Source: Stemphylium vesicarium
Taxonomy: Eukaryota > Ascomycota > Dothideomycetes > Pleosporales > Pleosporaceae
Length of the DNA stretch: 64,000 nucleotides
Assembly (NCBI GenBank): GCA_004380135.1
Contig: QXCR01000070.1
Span: 91,108 to 155,107, forward strand
Direction of reading: 5' to 3'
Shown here: piece by piece, positions 24,755 to 35,393 of the stretch
Layout of the letters: each line of letters starts with the position of its first letter
How positions within the stretch are numbered: position 1 is the stretch's first letter
The notes under the pieces: model-generated
Seen by the model: the letters and a program-made list of their open reading frames with translations, nothing else
What the model was told of the DNA's origin: nothing
The model's database searches: none
Program-made: the position numbers and the translations under genes

Positions 24755-25112
24755 GTTGAAATCCGGGCGTCACACGTCTGCAGCACGGCGGCGCGGTTCT
24801 CATGGCGCTGGCGAGGGGAGCACTGGAGGAGGTGGTTGGCGTTGTTCGCAGTTCACGGTTGGAGGACGAGATGGTGGCATATGAGGGCACGCGGGATGAT
24901 GCAGGCGGCCGTTGATCGCTGCTGCTTCGGGCCGCGCTTGCCAGATAAGATCGTCCCTCACTTGCTATCCTCGCTCCCCAGGCCTCCCATCGCGTCTCAG
25001 ATCGTTGTTCTCAGGCGAAGGAATACGCGCAATGAATCGTAGTCCAAAATATCACTGCTGCTGCTGCTAAATCTCTTCTTTCTCTCACTAGCTCTCGCAG
25101 ACTCCCGCCGTC
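24755..25112. promoter_or_regulatory. Shared divergent promoter of two Zn2Cys6 genes
   Basis: Only 358 bases lie between the start codons of two oppositely oriented Zn2Cys6 regulators. Both promoters and 5' UTRs must fit here. No individual element was assigned. Confidence 0.55.
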
Positions 25113-26919
25113 ATGGCGGCCACGGCTAGCACCAGTTCCTCAACGCTTGATCTGGACGCGCTGATTCAGGTAACCCCGATCGCCTCCGCAATCTAGAATC
25201 GTACACTCAACTTCCCCAGAGTCTCCCCGCATGCAAGAGATGCCGAGAGTGTCGCCGCGGCTGCGATACACTGCTGCCGAAATGCAGGTACGCTGTTTCG
25301 CTGTCCTACTGGGACGCGTTCTGCTAACCATGGCAGACAATGCACAAAAGCAGGAGTCGAGTGCATGTTCTACGATCATGGACGTAATGAATTATTACCC
25401 CGAAGGTGACTCATTATGCCGTATTTCTCGGCCCCATCTAACCTGTACCCAGTTATATCAGCGGCTTGGTGGATCGTGTGCGAAATCTATCAAGCGGGCA
25501 TCCTTCGCCGGCTACTTCAGGGAGCCTAATGGAGAACACCGGCGCATTCAGCGCGCAGGTCAAGATCGAACCCTTTTCGCCAGATGTGCCTCAATATGAG
25601 CATCACTTCGCTGAAGCGGCAAACAGCTATCGCTATCTCGGTGCAGAGTCCTGCCTACTCAAGTCGCCTCGATTGCATGCTGAACACAACATCCGCGACG
25701 AACAAACCGACGACGAGCTCGACGAGTGGCAATTCATGAACAAAGACTCTGCCGAAAAGCAATATGAGCTAATGCAACTGTATCTCGAGATCATGCAACC
25801 AATCTATCCCATCTTGGACCCCTCCTTGCGCTATCTGGGGCCGGAATTGCCCAACGACCTCACTTCAACTGAGATGTTTTCGTTGTATATGATATATTCC
25901 ATCGCATGCTATATCCTTCCTAATACCGGCAAGAAGCAACCCCATGACAAAGGCTGGAACCCGTCAGGCAGGCTTGGATATCACCAAGCCAATTCGATCA
26001 GATACCGTTCACTGGCGACGCAGTATTTTGCGGACGCCATGGAACATCTGGAAGTAGCCACCTTGGAGCCCAACATCGACACCATCAGATCAGTCCTGCT
26101 TCTTGCTATCAACAGTTCGTTCGATCCATTGGCTGGCAACATCGGTCAGCAAGTAGCCCTCGCAGGACGCCTAGCATTCGACCTAGAGTCTAAAAGAGCC
26201 CTACAGGAGCTGGAACCAAACGACGTTGAGTTACTTCGCGCTATGCACATGACCATCTACAGTCTCGAGAACCAGATTGCTTCAACCCTGGATCGACCTG
26301 CATTGTTTCCAGAGCCGGTATGCCTGTTCATGCACATTTACCCTATTGCCCCTTTACTCACAGTTGCAGGGATCAGAACTTTGCTTCGAAAAGGACAAGC
26401 CCGCCGAGTACCTCTGCTCACTATACCGGATGCAGAACCGTTTCCGCAAGGGGGATCATGTAGCGAAAGAAAACGTGAAGAAGCTGCTTCCACTATTTGA
26501 TGAGAAGGACGAGCTATTGCCTGTCATACGCATCACCTTGCACATGACGCATCTACTACTCAACCCCTGCTGGGGTAGCGCATGGCACGTGCTGTACGTC
26601 AAGACCGCAACTATTATAGATCTGATGCTGATGAGCACATAGAGAAGCTGTAGTAAGCTTTGGCAGTATCCACGTTTTCGTCACGCCCCATTGGGTCTAC
26701 CGCGCAGGCACCGTCCTCATCCAAAACATTCCCGCGATTTTCGGGGGTAACCTGATCCAACTATACTCCAATGCACTTCTCGTTCTCGAACTTTCTTCCT
26801 GGAAATGGCCGAGCTCCGCCGCTCTCTCCGCATCGCTAGTCGATCTAATGCAACACATGAAAACGAAGTATAGGCCGGACTGGTCCGACAAACTCCAACA
26901 CGGCGGCGTAAGGATATGA
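25113..26919 (+). CDS. Zn(II)2Cys6 fungal transcription factor, six exons
   Basis: A 511-residue regulator rebuilt from exons 25113-25169, 25220-25287, 25337-25405, 25453-26317, 26370-26593 and 26667-26919. Two introns interrupt the zinc cluster region. The joined cluster is C24-x2-C27-x6-C34-x6-C41-x2-C44-x6-C51, with an extra cysteine at 30. It is followed by RSYISGLVDRVRNL, a dimerisation-type linker. The middle homology region begins near residue 140, with YLEIMQPIYPILDPSLRYL and MFSLYMIYSIACYIL. The last two exons were found because the frame otherwise stops shortly after AWHVL. Splicing continues it as LIHVFVTPHWVYRAGTVLIQN and ends at a TGA after GGVRI. The targets are unknown. Confidence 0.9.
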
Positions 26920-27127
26920 CTTTCGACAGCACGCAATTATTCCAGCCGGGCGGCCAAGACTGAATACATCTGACGCTTGTTCCATCCATCTCTGTACTTT
27001 ACTACGAAGGAAAAGTCTTCCTGGTCCGGCGTTCAACTTAATTTACTTATGGTCTTAACGACAAAACCGGAGATAAGCCTATCGGAAGGGAATGAACTGA
27101 TGATAATGGTAGATTTTAGGTTGAATT

Positions 27128-28312
27128 TTAATATTTTCGGATCGCGGCATACATCCAGTAGGCAGCACTTTCTTGCTTTATCGGTTCCTTTGCCGGTTCA
27201 TCGGACATCTCGGGTATCTTGCCTTCTCGCTTGAGATTGTCGTACAAGGCCAAGGCTGAGAGGGTTTTTCCATCTCTGGCACCTTCTCTCCAAAGGTTCT
27301 TCAGGGGAACTAGTTTCAATCTGATCTTCTCGCCTTCGTGTTCCCGTCCAGCTACTCTACCTTGGAGCCATTCAATGTGTCGATGTGTCAGGCGCTTCTG
27401 GTATAAATAGAGTTTGATGAATTCGTCGCATGCACCTTTAACATGAAAGGTCAGCGGAGGTATGGGCTTAATGGAAAATTTACGATGCCTCTTACCAGGA
27501 CTAGGGTACATGGCCACCTCAAGTGACTCAGCCTCAGATAGATGATCGACTGGTGCGTCTGCCAACACTAGCTCAGACAAATCCAACAGCTTGCTCTCTT
27601 GTATATCGAGGTGCGCTTCTTCTTTGAGCTCATTCGCAGCTGTGCCCTTAAACTCGCCATCATCTAACATACCAGCTGGTATTTCGGAGAAAGCAAGGCT
27701 CCCAGCCGCGACTCGAGGCTGGACAGTCATGATGACTTGCTTCTCATCTTCACCAGATGCATCTGCTGGTTGCATTATGGGCTGTCTATGCATCAATAGC
27801 TATCCTAAGTCGTCAAAGACGATCTTGGGAGAGAACGGTCTTACGAGGATGGCCACACTACCGCCGCGAAGGAACACGGCACCTGGTATCCAATCTCCAT
27901 CATCCAGCCCGCTTCTGATCCTTGATTGGATTTTCATGAATCCCAAGCGTCCCTTGAAGAACCAGTCTGCTGCCTCAACTTTCAAAGCAAGCAACTCATA
28001 ACGACTCTTGTGATATGCATGCGCTTCATCTTGCTGGGTGTCCAAAGTCTTGAGAAGTTTCGATAACCAGTTTCGCAATGCTGGGAACTTGAAGGGCGCC
28101 TTCTCTCCGGGCTTGAGAGGACGGACGAGCTCTTGAAATTCTTGCACGGAGAGATTCCACGGTAGATAGACTGGCACGAAGTGGTCCAGCTTTTGGCCGT
28201 CGAACGCGTCGAGATCGAGCGCTGGTGGCGGCTCATTCAAAGGTCTAGGTCCGGGGTCCTCGAAGCCGATGTGCGCATTCTCCATGCTGTTTGTCTGCTG
28301 AGTCGAATCCAT
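27128..28312 (-). CDS. Nudix hydrolase, ADP-sugar diphosphatase-like
   Basis: A 353-residue protein from three exons: 27845-28312, 27496-27781 and 27128-27435. Splicing removes an in-frame stop at 27799 and a lysine-rich intron reading. It restores RGGSVAIL-PIMQPADAS and YPSPG-ACDEFIKLYLYQKR. The C-terminal half matches fungal ADP-ribose/ADP-sugar pyrophosphatases, with VQPRVAAGSLAFSEIPAGML before the Nudix helix and KLVPLKNLWREGARDGKTL near the end. The helix reads GMLDDGEFKGTAANELKEEAHL. The catalytic EE pair is kept, but the usual Arg before the first Glu is Asn and the usual Gly is His, so activity or specificity may differ. The N-terminal 110 residues are typical of this family. The product would act on nucleoside diphosphate sugars in the cytosol or mitochondria. 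Confidence 0.88.
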
Positions 28313-28837
28313 TGTAACTAATCATCCAGAAAGCAAAAAGCCTTCTTGTAGCTACAGCAACAATCTACTCCGGCGCAGCAGTTATGGGGGAGACAGCAGC
28401 AGTCAGACGCTAGCGCTCGATTGGGTTAGCCAATAACTATACCTTTTGCAACCAAGAGAGGCGGCGGCGACATCAAGGCGTTCAAGAGTCACCATTCAGC
28501 GGCGCAAGTTTCGCATACGACAACGTGCCGTGACGGGCCGTTGAAAGACAGCTGTTCGTAGGGACGTGCCAGGCCGCGGAAGTGAAATGGAGCCACAGCA
28601 CGATCCACTTTCCCCATCGACACATGCCGCGCCCCACTATAGCATCATGCAGGGCAAGGGCAACCGCGGAGGCATCTCCAAACGCGCGCCCGCCACCGGT
28701 CAAACTTGACGCAACACTCTGCTCTTTGGTCACGTTTGGACTCTCACTCTTTGCTCAACATTCGTTTACATGCACCGAGTTCATTGATCGTAGCTAATTG
28801 CGCAGTATCACTCTACACACTCAGCTCACTACTCACC
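28313..28837. promoter_or_regulatory. Divergent promoter region, Nudix and RING genes
   Basis: These 525 bases lie between divergent start codons. No feature beyond the two implied promoters is visible. Confidence 0.5.
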
Positions 28838-30514
28838 ATGGGCACTTTGACAGCGGAATGCCCACGTCTAGATACGCATTGCCCACACAAGCTTGCCACA
28901 AGCTGTAGGTTGACTGCGACGCCGAATTGCTGTGCCTGTGCCGATGAGCGGGTTCATTCACGGACGTACCGAGTGTACATTGACGGAGTTGGCTTTGTAA
29001 ACCGCGGGACAAGATGGCAAGGCTATTGCTGGTTTTGTAAAGGTGGGATTGCTTTCCGTCAGATTTCTGCTTTACCACCGAGGACTGACGTTAGCCTAGA
29101 GTTCTGGACTAATCGTCTTGCCGCTACTGACCCCCCGCTCGAAATCGCCCAAACACGCGTACCTGAGATACCAGACCAGACCGAGTTCTTAGAGCGATGG
29201 TGGGAGTTTTACCAGGGATATCGCATTGCGAAGCTTCCCGATGGCACTGAGCAACGGATAGCTGTAATAGGGGAGCCTTTCAAGGAGGTCAGCCCTGGAC
29301 TTTTGCCGCGGACACTAGATCAGCTGAGGGCTGGTGTAGAGAATGATGCGACGAGGCCAGAGAACAGGCTTAGGAGGAGAAGGCTGTCATCAGAAGAAGA
29401 ACGACCAGAGCGACCACATCAAAACTTAGAAGACGCATTGGATGGTTTGATCCAAGAGGCCGAGGCGATTACCGCAGATCCAGTAGGACCTGTGGAGCCA
29501 CCACCGTCGGTGACCCCTCAGATACAGCAAGATCCCTCGGAGCCGCCACGACCCATGACACGACGAGAAGCACAGTTACAACGCGCACGAGAACGATTTG
29601 CGCGCGTCTTTGGCTCGCGCGAAGAGTTGGAGCAGGATGATTACGAGTCACCGCTTACACAAATGTACACGCGGGCCCATGAGCGTCACCGTCAAGCCGA
29701 GCAGCGACGAGCGGATGGGACGGAGACCGCGCCGCAGCTCGATGGCCTATCACCGCAAGATCGCCGCGAAATCGAGGAACAGCTACTTTGGGGCGTAATG
29801 CGCGAATCACAGTCCATGTCCGAGGGCCTGGGCCTAGAACCCGTGAACGAAGTATGGAGCTACGCCCCACGGCGAAGACCTTTCGACGGCGAAGATGCCG
29901 CCATATCAGAAGCTCGCTGGCTAGGCGACCACGGAGAAGTCGACATAACACAAGAGCGCATGACCTTTTTCGAAAACGGGGGTCCCGAAGGCGTAGAAGC
30001 AGCGCGTAGGCTCGTGGTAGAATATCACCAGAACCAGGCTCGAGACGAAGCTCGTATACGCGCCGTACTGGCCAACCCCCCACACGCCGGATCCAGCTCA
30101 ACTACAACAGCGCCAACGGGCTGGATATCCCAGATCCGGCCTCAGCTGCCGATTCTACCCAGGGCAGGCGCTCAAACCCTGGCAGAAATGAATAGTATAC
30201 GCCTAGGCTTCGAAGAAGAACTCGCTCGCATGCGCGCTGCTCGTCCGCCCTCGCCCCCTCTCGTATCGCTTGATAACCAGCCTGATCGGCCGGCGCCAAA
30301 GACGGAGGAGGAAATGACAAAGGTGCTCGCATGCCAGGTGTGCTACCAGCAGTTGGCGGACATTGCTGTTCTGCCGTGTGGCCACATGGTCATGTGCCAG
30401 TGGTGCGCTGATGTCGTTGTGCCGATTCGACATGGACATATCCCGATGAGACCCACCAAGTGTCCCATGTGTAGGAAACAGGTTAAGCAGCGGTTTAAGA
30501 TTCATGCAGGTTGA
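28838..30514 (+). CDS. C3HC4 RING-finger protein, probable E3 ubiquitin ligase
   Basis: A 558-residue single-exon protein. The ATG at 28838 has an optimal context (CACCATGG); the frame extends further upstream without a better start. A conserved N-terminal block has CPHKLATSC, CCACADE and YRVYIDGVGFVNRGTRWQGYC, with several cysteines. A long, charged and probably disordered middle is rich in Arg/Glu/Pro. The C-terminal RING has C499, C502, C514, H516, C520, C523, C542 and C545, resembling the IAP/MULAN class (VLPCGHMVMCQWCADVV). RING proteins of this type recruit ubiquitin-conjugating enzymes. No substrate-binding domain is recognisable. The N-terminal WCFCKGG-like motif is shared by fungal relatives and may bind metal. 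Confidence 0.85.
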   Translation: MGTLTAECPRLDTHCPHKLATSCRLTATPNCCACADERVHSRTYRVYIDGVGFVNRGTRWQGYCWFCKGGIAFRQISALPPRTDVSLEFWTNRLAATDPPLEIAQTRVPEIPDQTEFLERWWEFYQGYRIAKLPDGTEQRIAVIGEPFKEVSPGLLPRTLDQLRAGVENDATRPENRLRRRRLSSEEERPERPHQNLEDALDGLIQEAEAITADPVGPVEPPPSVTPQIQQDPSEPPRPMTRREAQLQRARERFARVFGSREELEQDDYESPLTQMYTRAHERHRQAEQRRADGTETAPQLDGLSPQDRREIEEQLLWGVMRESQSMSEGLGLEPVNEVWSYAPRRRPFDGEDAAISEARWLGDHGEVDITQERMTFFENGGPEGVEAARRLVVEYHQNQARDEARIRAVLANPPHAGSSSTTTAPTGWISQIRPQLPILPRAGAQTLAEMNSIRLGFEEELARMRAARPPSPPLVSLDNQPDRPAPKTEEEMTKVLACQVCYQQLADIAVLPCGHMVMCQWCADVVVPIRHGHIPMRPTKCPMCRKQVKQRFKIHAG

Positions 30515-31326
30515 TAAGGGGAGGTGTAGTGCAAGTGTAGGAATAGATTTATGAAAGCAAGGTTTGCGTTATGAAAATGTGTATTGGCAATTACTATTAT
30601 GATATCTTTCTTGTGTTGGTCGACCGTTTCTTTGGGAATGATGGTGAGCAGTTTGCCCACGTATGGGCATGAAGCTGAATGGAAATTTCGCCATGTCCTC
30701 ACGGGAGCCCAGAATGCTACCACGTATCCCGCGACTGTCTGCCGCTTATACCTGTTCATCTGCCCAGATCGCGTGCCTCGTCTCCTCTAACGAGGGAAGA
30801 CTCCTTCGAGAATCGTGCAACACAGTGTACGAGGAAGTACTTTCTCGAGTATATTCTCTACGTCGCCTTATATCCGTTGTCGGTAGGCGAGCAGATAGCT
30901 GGTGAGGTTACTCAGGTGTTTTGGTAGGCTGGACATCTGCCTTCTATGTGCCCCAGTCTCCCTAGAGACCCTGTTTCCCTTTGAAGCTGAGGTCCACCTT
31001 GATGCTCTGGGCATGCTTTCTCATTTCCATGTCGCGTCCCTGGGTATGCATTCATGCCTGTTCTCGAGCTTCCGAAGTATTCCCGCTTCGAACGTGCTTG
31101 GCCCGAGATGGCGGTCGTGGGTCTCGAGGGGTGTTTACGGCTGATTGTAGGGGTATGGCTGCCTACTTGTGGAGCCTCGTTTTCGCAGATGATAGCGGGT
31201 GGGGATGGCTGAGAGGCGCATGGCCCTGACTGAGGATAGGACGGATCCGAAGGTAGGACGGCGTGCCGAGATATGAGAACAGTCGGAATAGAGCGCGTTT
31301 CCGCACATTCCAGACGCGTTGTTGGA
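30515..31326. other. Convergent 3' intergenic region
   Basis: These 812 bases lie between the RING gene and the TMEM170-like gene. A minus-strand open frame at 30912-31349 overlaps the end of the latter and has no recognisable domain, so I do not call it. Confidence 0.5.
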
Positions 31327-31826
31327 TCAGAGGCCACCGTATATGGCAAAGGAGGATAGGATGAGTACTAAGGTGTTGATGACGGCCCAGACAAAAGGTA
31401 TCCAAGTGGACATTTCGAAATATCCCGCTTGATACACGCCTCCAAGTCTGGTATTTGTTAGCATACTCCGCTGCGCGATTCACACATAGTCATCACTCAC
31501 AGCCCGCCAACAATGGCACCGGAAACCAGGGCTTCAACGCCGCCCACGAAGCTGAAGACGGGAAGCGCGACCCATATCAGTTTCCAGTTCCGCCATTGCA
31601 CTACACAAGCCCATAGTGCAGTGATGAAATGTATGCCGCCAACGAGAAGCAAAGTCCAGTACACCGTGAAGCGGAGGATATCGTCGGGCCGGTAGAGATA
31701 AAAGGACTGGGTTGCGCCAGCAGGGAGAGGCCAGTAAAGGGACGGCCACGGAGGGGTAGTGTATCCCAGCGGAACCGCGGAATCGACGCGCTGGATGAAG
31801 CTGGGGAAGATATCGTTAACTACCAT
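31327..31826 (-). CDS. TMEM170-like small integral membrane protein
   Basis: A 148-residue protein from two exons (31501-31826 and 31327-31447). The short N-terminal region contains PPWPSLYWPLPAGAT. Three hydrophobic segments follow: one around ILRFTVYWTLLLVGGIHF, one around LIWVALPVFSFVGGVEALVSG, and one around TWIPFVWAVINTLVLILSS. The intron donor lies within the GGL-LGGVY block, and splicing restores VGGLLGGVYQAGYFEMSTW. The pattern resembles fungal TMEM170-family membrane proteins, a family linked in animals to ER and nuclear-envelope shape. I recall the family pattern and did not check it. Function in this organism is unknown. It is divergent from PEX8. Confidence 0.72.
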
Positions 31827-32255
31827 TTTGTGAGCAATATCGGAAGAGCGATTAAAACAGCATGATAATTCGAGACCCCGAAGGGCAGGGGGTGATACAA
31901 GTTATTATTATGGGTAAGGGTCCAGTTGTTGGGGGCACTCACCTCATCAGTGCGACATTGCTTATCTCGCCGTCGTTCTAGTTCTAGTCGCACTTGATTG
32001 GTGTGACGCTAGGGTTGCGCGATGGCACGATGCCAATGGGGCCAAGCTGGGAAATGTTTGAAAGTTAATGTGTGTGACGTCCTGGGCCCGGGAGTGAATG
32101 TTGAACGGCTATAGGGCCCGAGCTCGCTACCTCGGCTCGACGCGAGCGGACGGGTCCATCAACACCAGCCATCCATCGCATCCCGAAGACCGACATCATC
32201 TTGATGCGCATGTTCTGGTAGGCCTGTCGCGGGCCCGTTGTTCGACTCTCACAGG
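31827..32255. promoter_or_regulatory. Divergent promoter region, TMEM170-like gene and PEX8
   Basis: These 429 bases separate two divergent start codons. The promoters are inferred from position only. Confidence 0.5.
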
Positions 32256-34462
32256 ATGCCCGTCGATCGCCTCTTGTCGACGCTGCTGCGCTCGCTGCAG
32301 ACTTATACCGATCAGCAGGACACGCCGCGGTATGCTTCCCGGGTCCATGGCAGCGCTGCGCATACTAACCATGACAGCCTACTTGGAACCGCCTCTTCGC
32401 TTCTCACGACGCTCGGCAATCCCCATAACCTGAGCCTTCTTACTTCGCATCTCCTTACAGCACCCGCGCTATGGGACCGTCCCGATGGCGTCCGGACGCC
32501 CCTGCGAATGCTCTCTGTCTTTCACGCGGCTGTCACCACCATTATCACCCACCACAACGATGTGCGCTTCAACAAGGCGCCTAAGCTCACCCCGGGCCAG
32601 ACGCCGATAGGAGGAGGCTTGCCGCTAGATGAATGGGTGCGCGCCATAGTCGCCGGTGCAGATGACCGCAGCCGGCGATGGAAACATCTGGTCGTGCTAG
32701 CGGGTTTGCTGATTGGCATCGGCAGTCTGGAAGAGCAGGGAATGGATCTATATTGGGCGTCTGCCATGCGAAAGAGGGTTGAAGGGGCACTTGTGCGCGC
32801 GACAAATTTGGCGTTGGTCGAGGTGAGGGAACGATCCGAGGCCGACGGCTTGGGAGGTCAAACGATAACACTGGCACTCAACCATGCTTTCGGATGTATC
32901 GGAGACGTGGAGAGGACCCAAATTGACTATGACCTGCTACTTCCGGTGCTGATTGGAACGGCATACTACTCCAATGAAGGCTTTCAGTCTGCCTACTTCC
33001 TCGGCGGCTTGGATATGGATATTCGGACAACAAAGTCGGGGAAACTGGACTGGAGTGTAAGTTGAAGGATATTCAGCAATTCTTATCTCTTGCTGACCGG
33101 ATATAGCCACACTCGACTTCCTACAGACAAGTCGAGGCCATGTTAAAGAGACCACTCGTCACATCCATGGGCCCTCTATCGCGCCTGATTGCGCATTCAG
33201 TCGAAAACGTCAAGAACCCCTGGATCATCCAGACCATGATGGACGACCTGGCCAGTTTCTCCCGCGCACTCACCACTCAATGGCGACAAAACAAGTTCTC
33301 TGACGTCGAACCCATGGAAGAGGCCGAACATCTCGAAGAGGAAGCGCTCCACAAGACTACACCGCAGCTGTGGAATCTTCTCAAGTCTGCCTTGTTCGCG
33401 ACGACTATCATACTGCGGGGTGTTTTTACACGTACGCTTGCCGACAGGGCACTCGCTGCTGATGCCATTGCCCCTATGCTCGTATCGCAAGCATTGCAAA
33501 CACTCCGTCATCTGTACTTCATCACCACCAGACTCGGTCCAGCGTCTTTCTCTCAACACACCTTTGTCTACCTCACCGCTATCGACATACTCTCTGCTTA
33601 CCCTGCACATGCCGACAAGTTCCTCAAGACCATTGCTCCCCAGCATCTCGGCCAGATCCCAAGCCACCCGCTCGACCGGATCCTGGATCTGTATTTCCTC
33701 AACACGTCCGAGCACTTCACTCTCGTGCTATCCACAGCCACAAACGAGGAACTGCTAGTAGCATCAGCAGTGCCCTACCTAGCAGCCGGCGAGCACCGCC
33801 ATATGCTCCCCGTATTCGAAGCCGCACACAGCGTCATGCTCGCCGTACTATCCGCGCCACAATCAGCAGAGATTACAGCGAAGCACCTCCCCTTCTACAT
33901 TGACGCTTTGTTCAGCGTCTTCCCCCACAACCTCTCACCCCGCCAGTTCCGCCTCGCATTCAAAACACTCATGCGCGTCACAGCCCCTCCATCAACCCTT
34001 TCAGCAACGCATCCAGATCTCCCCGCCACGCTTCTTGAAATCGTATACTTCCGCGCCCTCAACGCTCCCACACAGCCCCTCCCACCGGACTCTGTTGCCC
34101 TTGCTCTCCAAGGCTCGGACGCTCCTCCACCTGCACTTTCCGAACAAGCAGTCCTTGCACTCACCCTCATCGACGCTTTACCTTTTCTGCCGATAATGTT
34201 GCTGGAAGAGTGGCTGCCGTTATGCGCTGAGCTACTCAACCAGATCCACGACGACGATATGCGCGAGAATGTCAAGGCGAGGTACTGGGAGGTGCTTGTT
34301 AGTGGCGAGATGGACCCAGAGCGTAGCAGCGTGGCAGTGAACTGGTGGACTACGAAAGGAGGCAGGGAAAGAGTGTTGTACGGTCGGGAACAAGAGGTCG
34401 GTGAGTTTATGAGCGGTGCGCTACCGGTTGAGGAACGCCATGTACGTGAGAGTAAATTGTAG
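32256..34462 (+). CDS. PEX8: Peroxin-8 (intraperoxisomal import-cycle protein)
   Basis: A 717-residue protein that in yeasts sits on the matrix side of the peroxisomal membrane and bridges the docking and RING complexes of the PTS1/PTS2 import machinery. Two exons are proposed, 32256-33054 and 33108-34462. The start MPVDRLLSTLLRSLQ and the block LTAPALWDRPDGVRTPLRML fit the filamentous-fungal Pex8 family as I remember it. The chain ends in ESKL, a canonical PTS1, as expected for this peroxin. The body is alpha-helical and Leu-rich. One junction is uncertain. The strong donor GTAAGT at 33057 breaks the frame, so the GT at 33055 (GTGTAA) is used, giving LDW-TTLDFYRQVEAM. The assignment rests on overall pattern plus SKL. 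Confidence 0.78.
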
Positions 34463-34514
34463 TTGTAGTTTTTTTTAATGATACCCAAGTTGTCTTCTCG
34501 GAGCTGTCCTGCCT

Positions 34515-35393
34515 TCATATACCATTCTCCATCCACTCCCTCGCATTTTCAATCACTACCTTCCTCCTCTCCTCACGAAGCGTCAAACCCCTCGCCGTCC
34601 ACTCCGCCAAAAGCTTGTCAACAAACTCTTCCTCACGCCGCCCCTCCGCACGCGGGAAGAACTTCAGATTGCCCGCTGGGCCCACCAACTCTCTAATCTC
34701 ATCCTCGTGTTCGCCCAGCGTCCACTTTCACAACCGCGCATATAGCGCCGCTAACCCTGCGTCGCGCAAATTCAGTGGACGGCCGTTGACATCTCGGCTG
34801 CGAAACACGGCCGAAAGGACGAGTCCGTTGTTCTCGAAGAGGACCGCTGATCCGCTGATTCGAAACGGAGGTAGGCGTAGTTTGATGCGGATATGTCGGT
34901 GCTTGGCTGCGAAGTCGAGGAGGCGGCGGATGCTGCGCGTACGGCTTCGCACCCACTGTCGGACGCACAGAGTGTCGTGCTCTGTATCCTTTGGTTCGAG
35001 TATGACGTCCGTTAGCCATAGTAGTCGGGACGGTGTGAAATGCGCCGTGAAGCTGTCGAGTTGGTGTACTGTCGACCCCAGGTTGTGATAGCTGAGAGTG
35101 ACGGCGTTAAACTGGATTTACAAACCTGCTGTCTCGCCGTACAGTTGCTTGCAAGCATAATTGAGGCTGTTGGCTGGCATAGGGTCACTGGAGAGGACGT
35201 GCTTTCTCTGGCGCCGCGTTACTCCGGGGGTATGGCTGTGGTGGAGACCGTCCGGGAAAGTTAATGTGTAGGCGTAAATCTTGTCGCGGAGCTCCGGTGG
35301 AAGGGCGAGCAGAGGAGATACCAATGTTTCCTTCGTCCGCATGTTGGTACTGTTTGGTGCTGCATGCGTCTTGCGTTTCGCTGGTCTCATCAT
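34515..35393 (-). pseudogene. 2EXR/F-box-like fungal protein gene with two in-frame nonsense codons
   Basis: The reading frame from the ATG at 35393 to a TGA at 34515-34517 is 293 codons long. It is interrupted only by a TAA at 35118-35120 and a TGA at 34728-34730. All three segments are in the same frame. The start contains SPLLALPPELRDKIYAYTL, the LPxELRxxIY motif of the 2EXR/F-box-like family very common in Pezizomycotina, and NYACKQLYGETAGL. The downstream parts read as continuous coding sequence (WLTDVILEPKD, RRLLDFAAKHRHIRIKLRL, then EFVDKLLAEWTARG). No intron can remove either stop while keeping the frame. It lies 52 bases beyond the PEX8 stop, tail to tail. The TAA could derive from CAA by a single C-to-T change. 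Confidence 0.82.

Noticed and set aside
30912..31349. 145-codon minus-strand open frame
   Set aside because: It overlaps the last exon of the TMEM170-like gene in another frame and has no recognisable protein features.
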